Assembly (NCBI GenBank): GCA_029243665.1
Contig: JAQWRO010000128.1
Location: 1 to 7,861 of the forward strand
Direction of reading: 5' to 3'
DNA from: Gammaproteobacteria bacterium
Lineage (GTDB): Bacteria; Pseudomonadota; Gammaproteobacteria; Comchoanobacterales; Comchoanobacteraceae
DNA length: 7,861 nt
Made by a program: the position numbers and the translations under genes. Position 1 is the stretch's first letter, and each line of letters begins with the position of its first letter. Shown here in pieces: positions 6,842 through 7,861 of the stretch. The notes below the pieces were generated by a model. That model was not told the DNA's origin. It was given only the letters and a program-made list of their open reading frames with translations, and searched no databases.

Positions 6842-7784
6842 GTAGGTGATTTAACATCAGTTTGTCAAACCGATTTTTCAATAAATTTTCTTTTTTAATT
6901 TTCAGAGATGCTGCAACTGTCTTCAGTAATTTTTTTTTCAAGTTTTTAAATGTATCTATAGGATTTTGATGCGCGCCACCAAGACCTTCTTCAATAATCT
7001 CATCAATTAGATTCAGTTTGATTAAGTCAGTCGCACATAATTTCATTTCTTTTGCAGCTAGATCTTTTTTTTCAGCAGTCTTCCATAATATGCTTGCACA
7101 TCCTTCAGGTGATATTACAGAAAAGCTTGCGTATTGTAACATATATGTATAATCCCCCATACCAATACCTAGAGCTCCACCAGAGCAACCTTCACCTATA
7201 ATACAATTTATTATAGGAGTTTTAAGCTCTGCCATAAGTTTAAGATTTTCTGCAATGGCTCCTGATTGGTTATCTTCTTCAGCTTTAATACCCGGATAAG
7301 CACCCGGTGTATCAATTAAGGTAATGATAGGGATTTGGAATTTCTCAGCCAGCTTCATAGCTCTTTGGGCTTTTTGATAACCACTTGGAGACATCATGCC
7401 AAAATTATTTCTAATTCTATCTTCTAACTCAAAACCTTTTTCTTGGGCGATGACCATAATAGGATAATCATCAAGATAGCCTATGCCAGTTATAGTTGTT
7501 GGACAGTCAGCACCTGTCCTATTACCATGCACTGATTGAAAGTCTGTGAAGATATGGTCAATGAAAGTAATGCTATGTGGTCTGTTAGGGTGACGTGCCA
7601 ATTGTAATATTTGAATAGGTGTTAATAGCTTAAATATTTTTTTTTCAAGTTTATTATACTCAGATTGTAGTTTTGAAATTGTTTTCAAAACATTCTTGTC
7701 CAAATTATCTTTTTTATTTGAAGTTTCATTAATGGCTAACTGAATCTCTTTTAGTGGAAATACAAAATCTAGGTAATCACGCAT
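6834..7784 (-). CDS. accA: Acetyl-CoA carboxylase carboxyltransferase subunit alpha (AccA)
   Basis: With AccD it forms the carboxyltransferase that moves the carboxyl group from biotin on AccB to acetyl-CoA, giving malonyl-CoA for fatty acid synthesis; accD, accB and accC are not in this window. I place the start at the ATG at 7784 (MRDYLDFVFPLKEIQ), giving 316 residues against 319 in E. coli. It matches the family's usual opening (..FLDFE.PI) and follows AAAGGA (7798-7793). The frame stays open upstream to the window edge, but a TTG start at 7835 would lack a ribosome binding site and coincide with a promoter-like -35. Motifs: ARHPNRP (63-69), DTPGAYPG (158-165), GEGCSGGAL (197-205), SPEGCASILW (225-234), and GGAHQNP (269-275). 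The cysteine in GEGCSGGAL sits where E. coli has glycine. Two runs of nine A occur in the coding strand. It overlaps tilS by 8 bp. Confidence 0.96.
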   Translation of the reverse strand: MRDYLDFVFPLKEIQLAINETSNKKDNLDKNVLKTISKLQSEYNKLEKKIFKLLTPIQILQLARHPNRPHSITFIDHIFTDFQSVHGNRTGADCPTTITGIGYLDDYPIMVIAQEKGFELEDRIRNNFGMMSPSGYQKAQRAMKLAEKFQIPIITLIDTPGAYPGIKAEEDNQSGAIAENLKLMAELKTPIINCIIGEGCSGGALGIGMGDYTYMLQYASFSVISPEGCASILWKTAEKKDLAAKEMKLCATDLIKLNLIDEIIEEGLGGAHQNPIDTFKNLKKKLLKTVAASLKIKKENLLKNRFDKLMLNHLHE

Positions 7785-7835
7785 CTCTTTTTTCCTTTCA
7801 TATATATCATATATGATGATTTTAGGTTGATTCAA
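7785..7835 (-). promoter_or_regulatory. Candidate sigma-70 promoter and ribosome binding site of accA
   Basis: On the minus strand TTGAAT (7835-7830) is followed after 18 bases by TATGAT (7811-7806). A start near 7799-7798 would give a very short leader containing AAAGGA (7798-7793), 8 bases before the ATG. The -35 and -10 each match consensus at four or five of six positions. Only 26 bases lie beyond, so an operon with a gene outside the window (dnaE precedes accA in many gammaproteobacteria) cannot be excluded. Confidence 0.45.
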
Positions 7836-7861
7836 GGAACTTGTTGCTAAATAAGGATTTA

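Overview
The window is about 7.9 kb of AT-rich (roughly 30% GC by eye), densely coded bacterial DNA. The gene content is a proteobacterial-type large NAD-dependent glutamate dehydrogenase, AccA and TilS. The adjacent accA-tilS pair is an arrangement familiar from gammaproteobacteria. A low-GC gammaproteobacterium is the best guess, possibly a host-associated lineage such as Legionellales- or Francisella-like groups. That assignment is inference; nothing in the window fixes the genus.

Layout: (1) 2-4378, plus strand, the 3' nine-tenths or so of a giant NAD-glutamate dehydrogenase gene whose 5' end lies outside the window. (2) 4382-5280, minus strand, two small genes for secreted proteins that are clear paralogues of each other, separated by an intrinsic terminator. 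The glutamate dehydrogenase gene and the nearer small gene converge with only 3 bp between their stop codons, and both stops are embedded in one perfect inverted repeat. (3) 5281-5578, a gap of about 300 bp with a candidate promoter for the outer small gene, an imperfect 20-bp tandem repeat and short protein-like reading frames that may be remnants. (4) 5579-7784, minus strand, tilS and accA overlapping by 8 bp, with a candidate sigma-70 promoter just upstream of accA.

Functionally, glutamate dehydrogenase feeds glutamate carbon into the TCA cycle as 2-oxoglutarate, AccA is half of the carboxyltransferase that commits acetyl-CoA to fatty acid synthesis, and TilS makes the lysidine needed to read AUA codons. 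These are core functions, and the accA-tilS coupling looks like shared transcription rather than a shared pathway. The only accessory-looking material is the pair of small secreted two-cysteine proteins and the gap beside them. I did not recognise their family, and they are the most promising place for something undescribed. I saw no tRNA, rRNA, CRISPR array, intact insertion sequence or phage gene.
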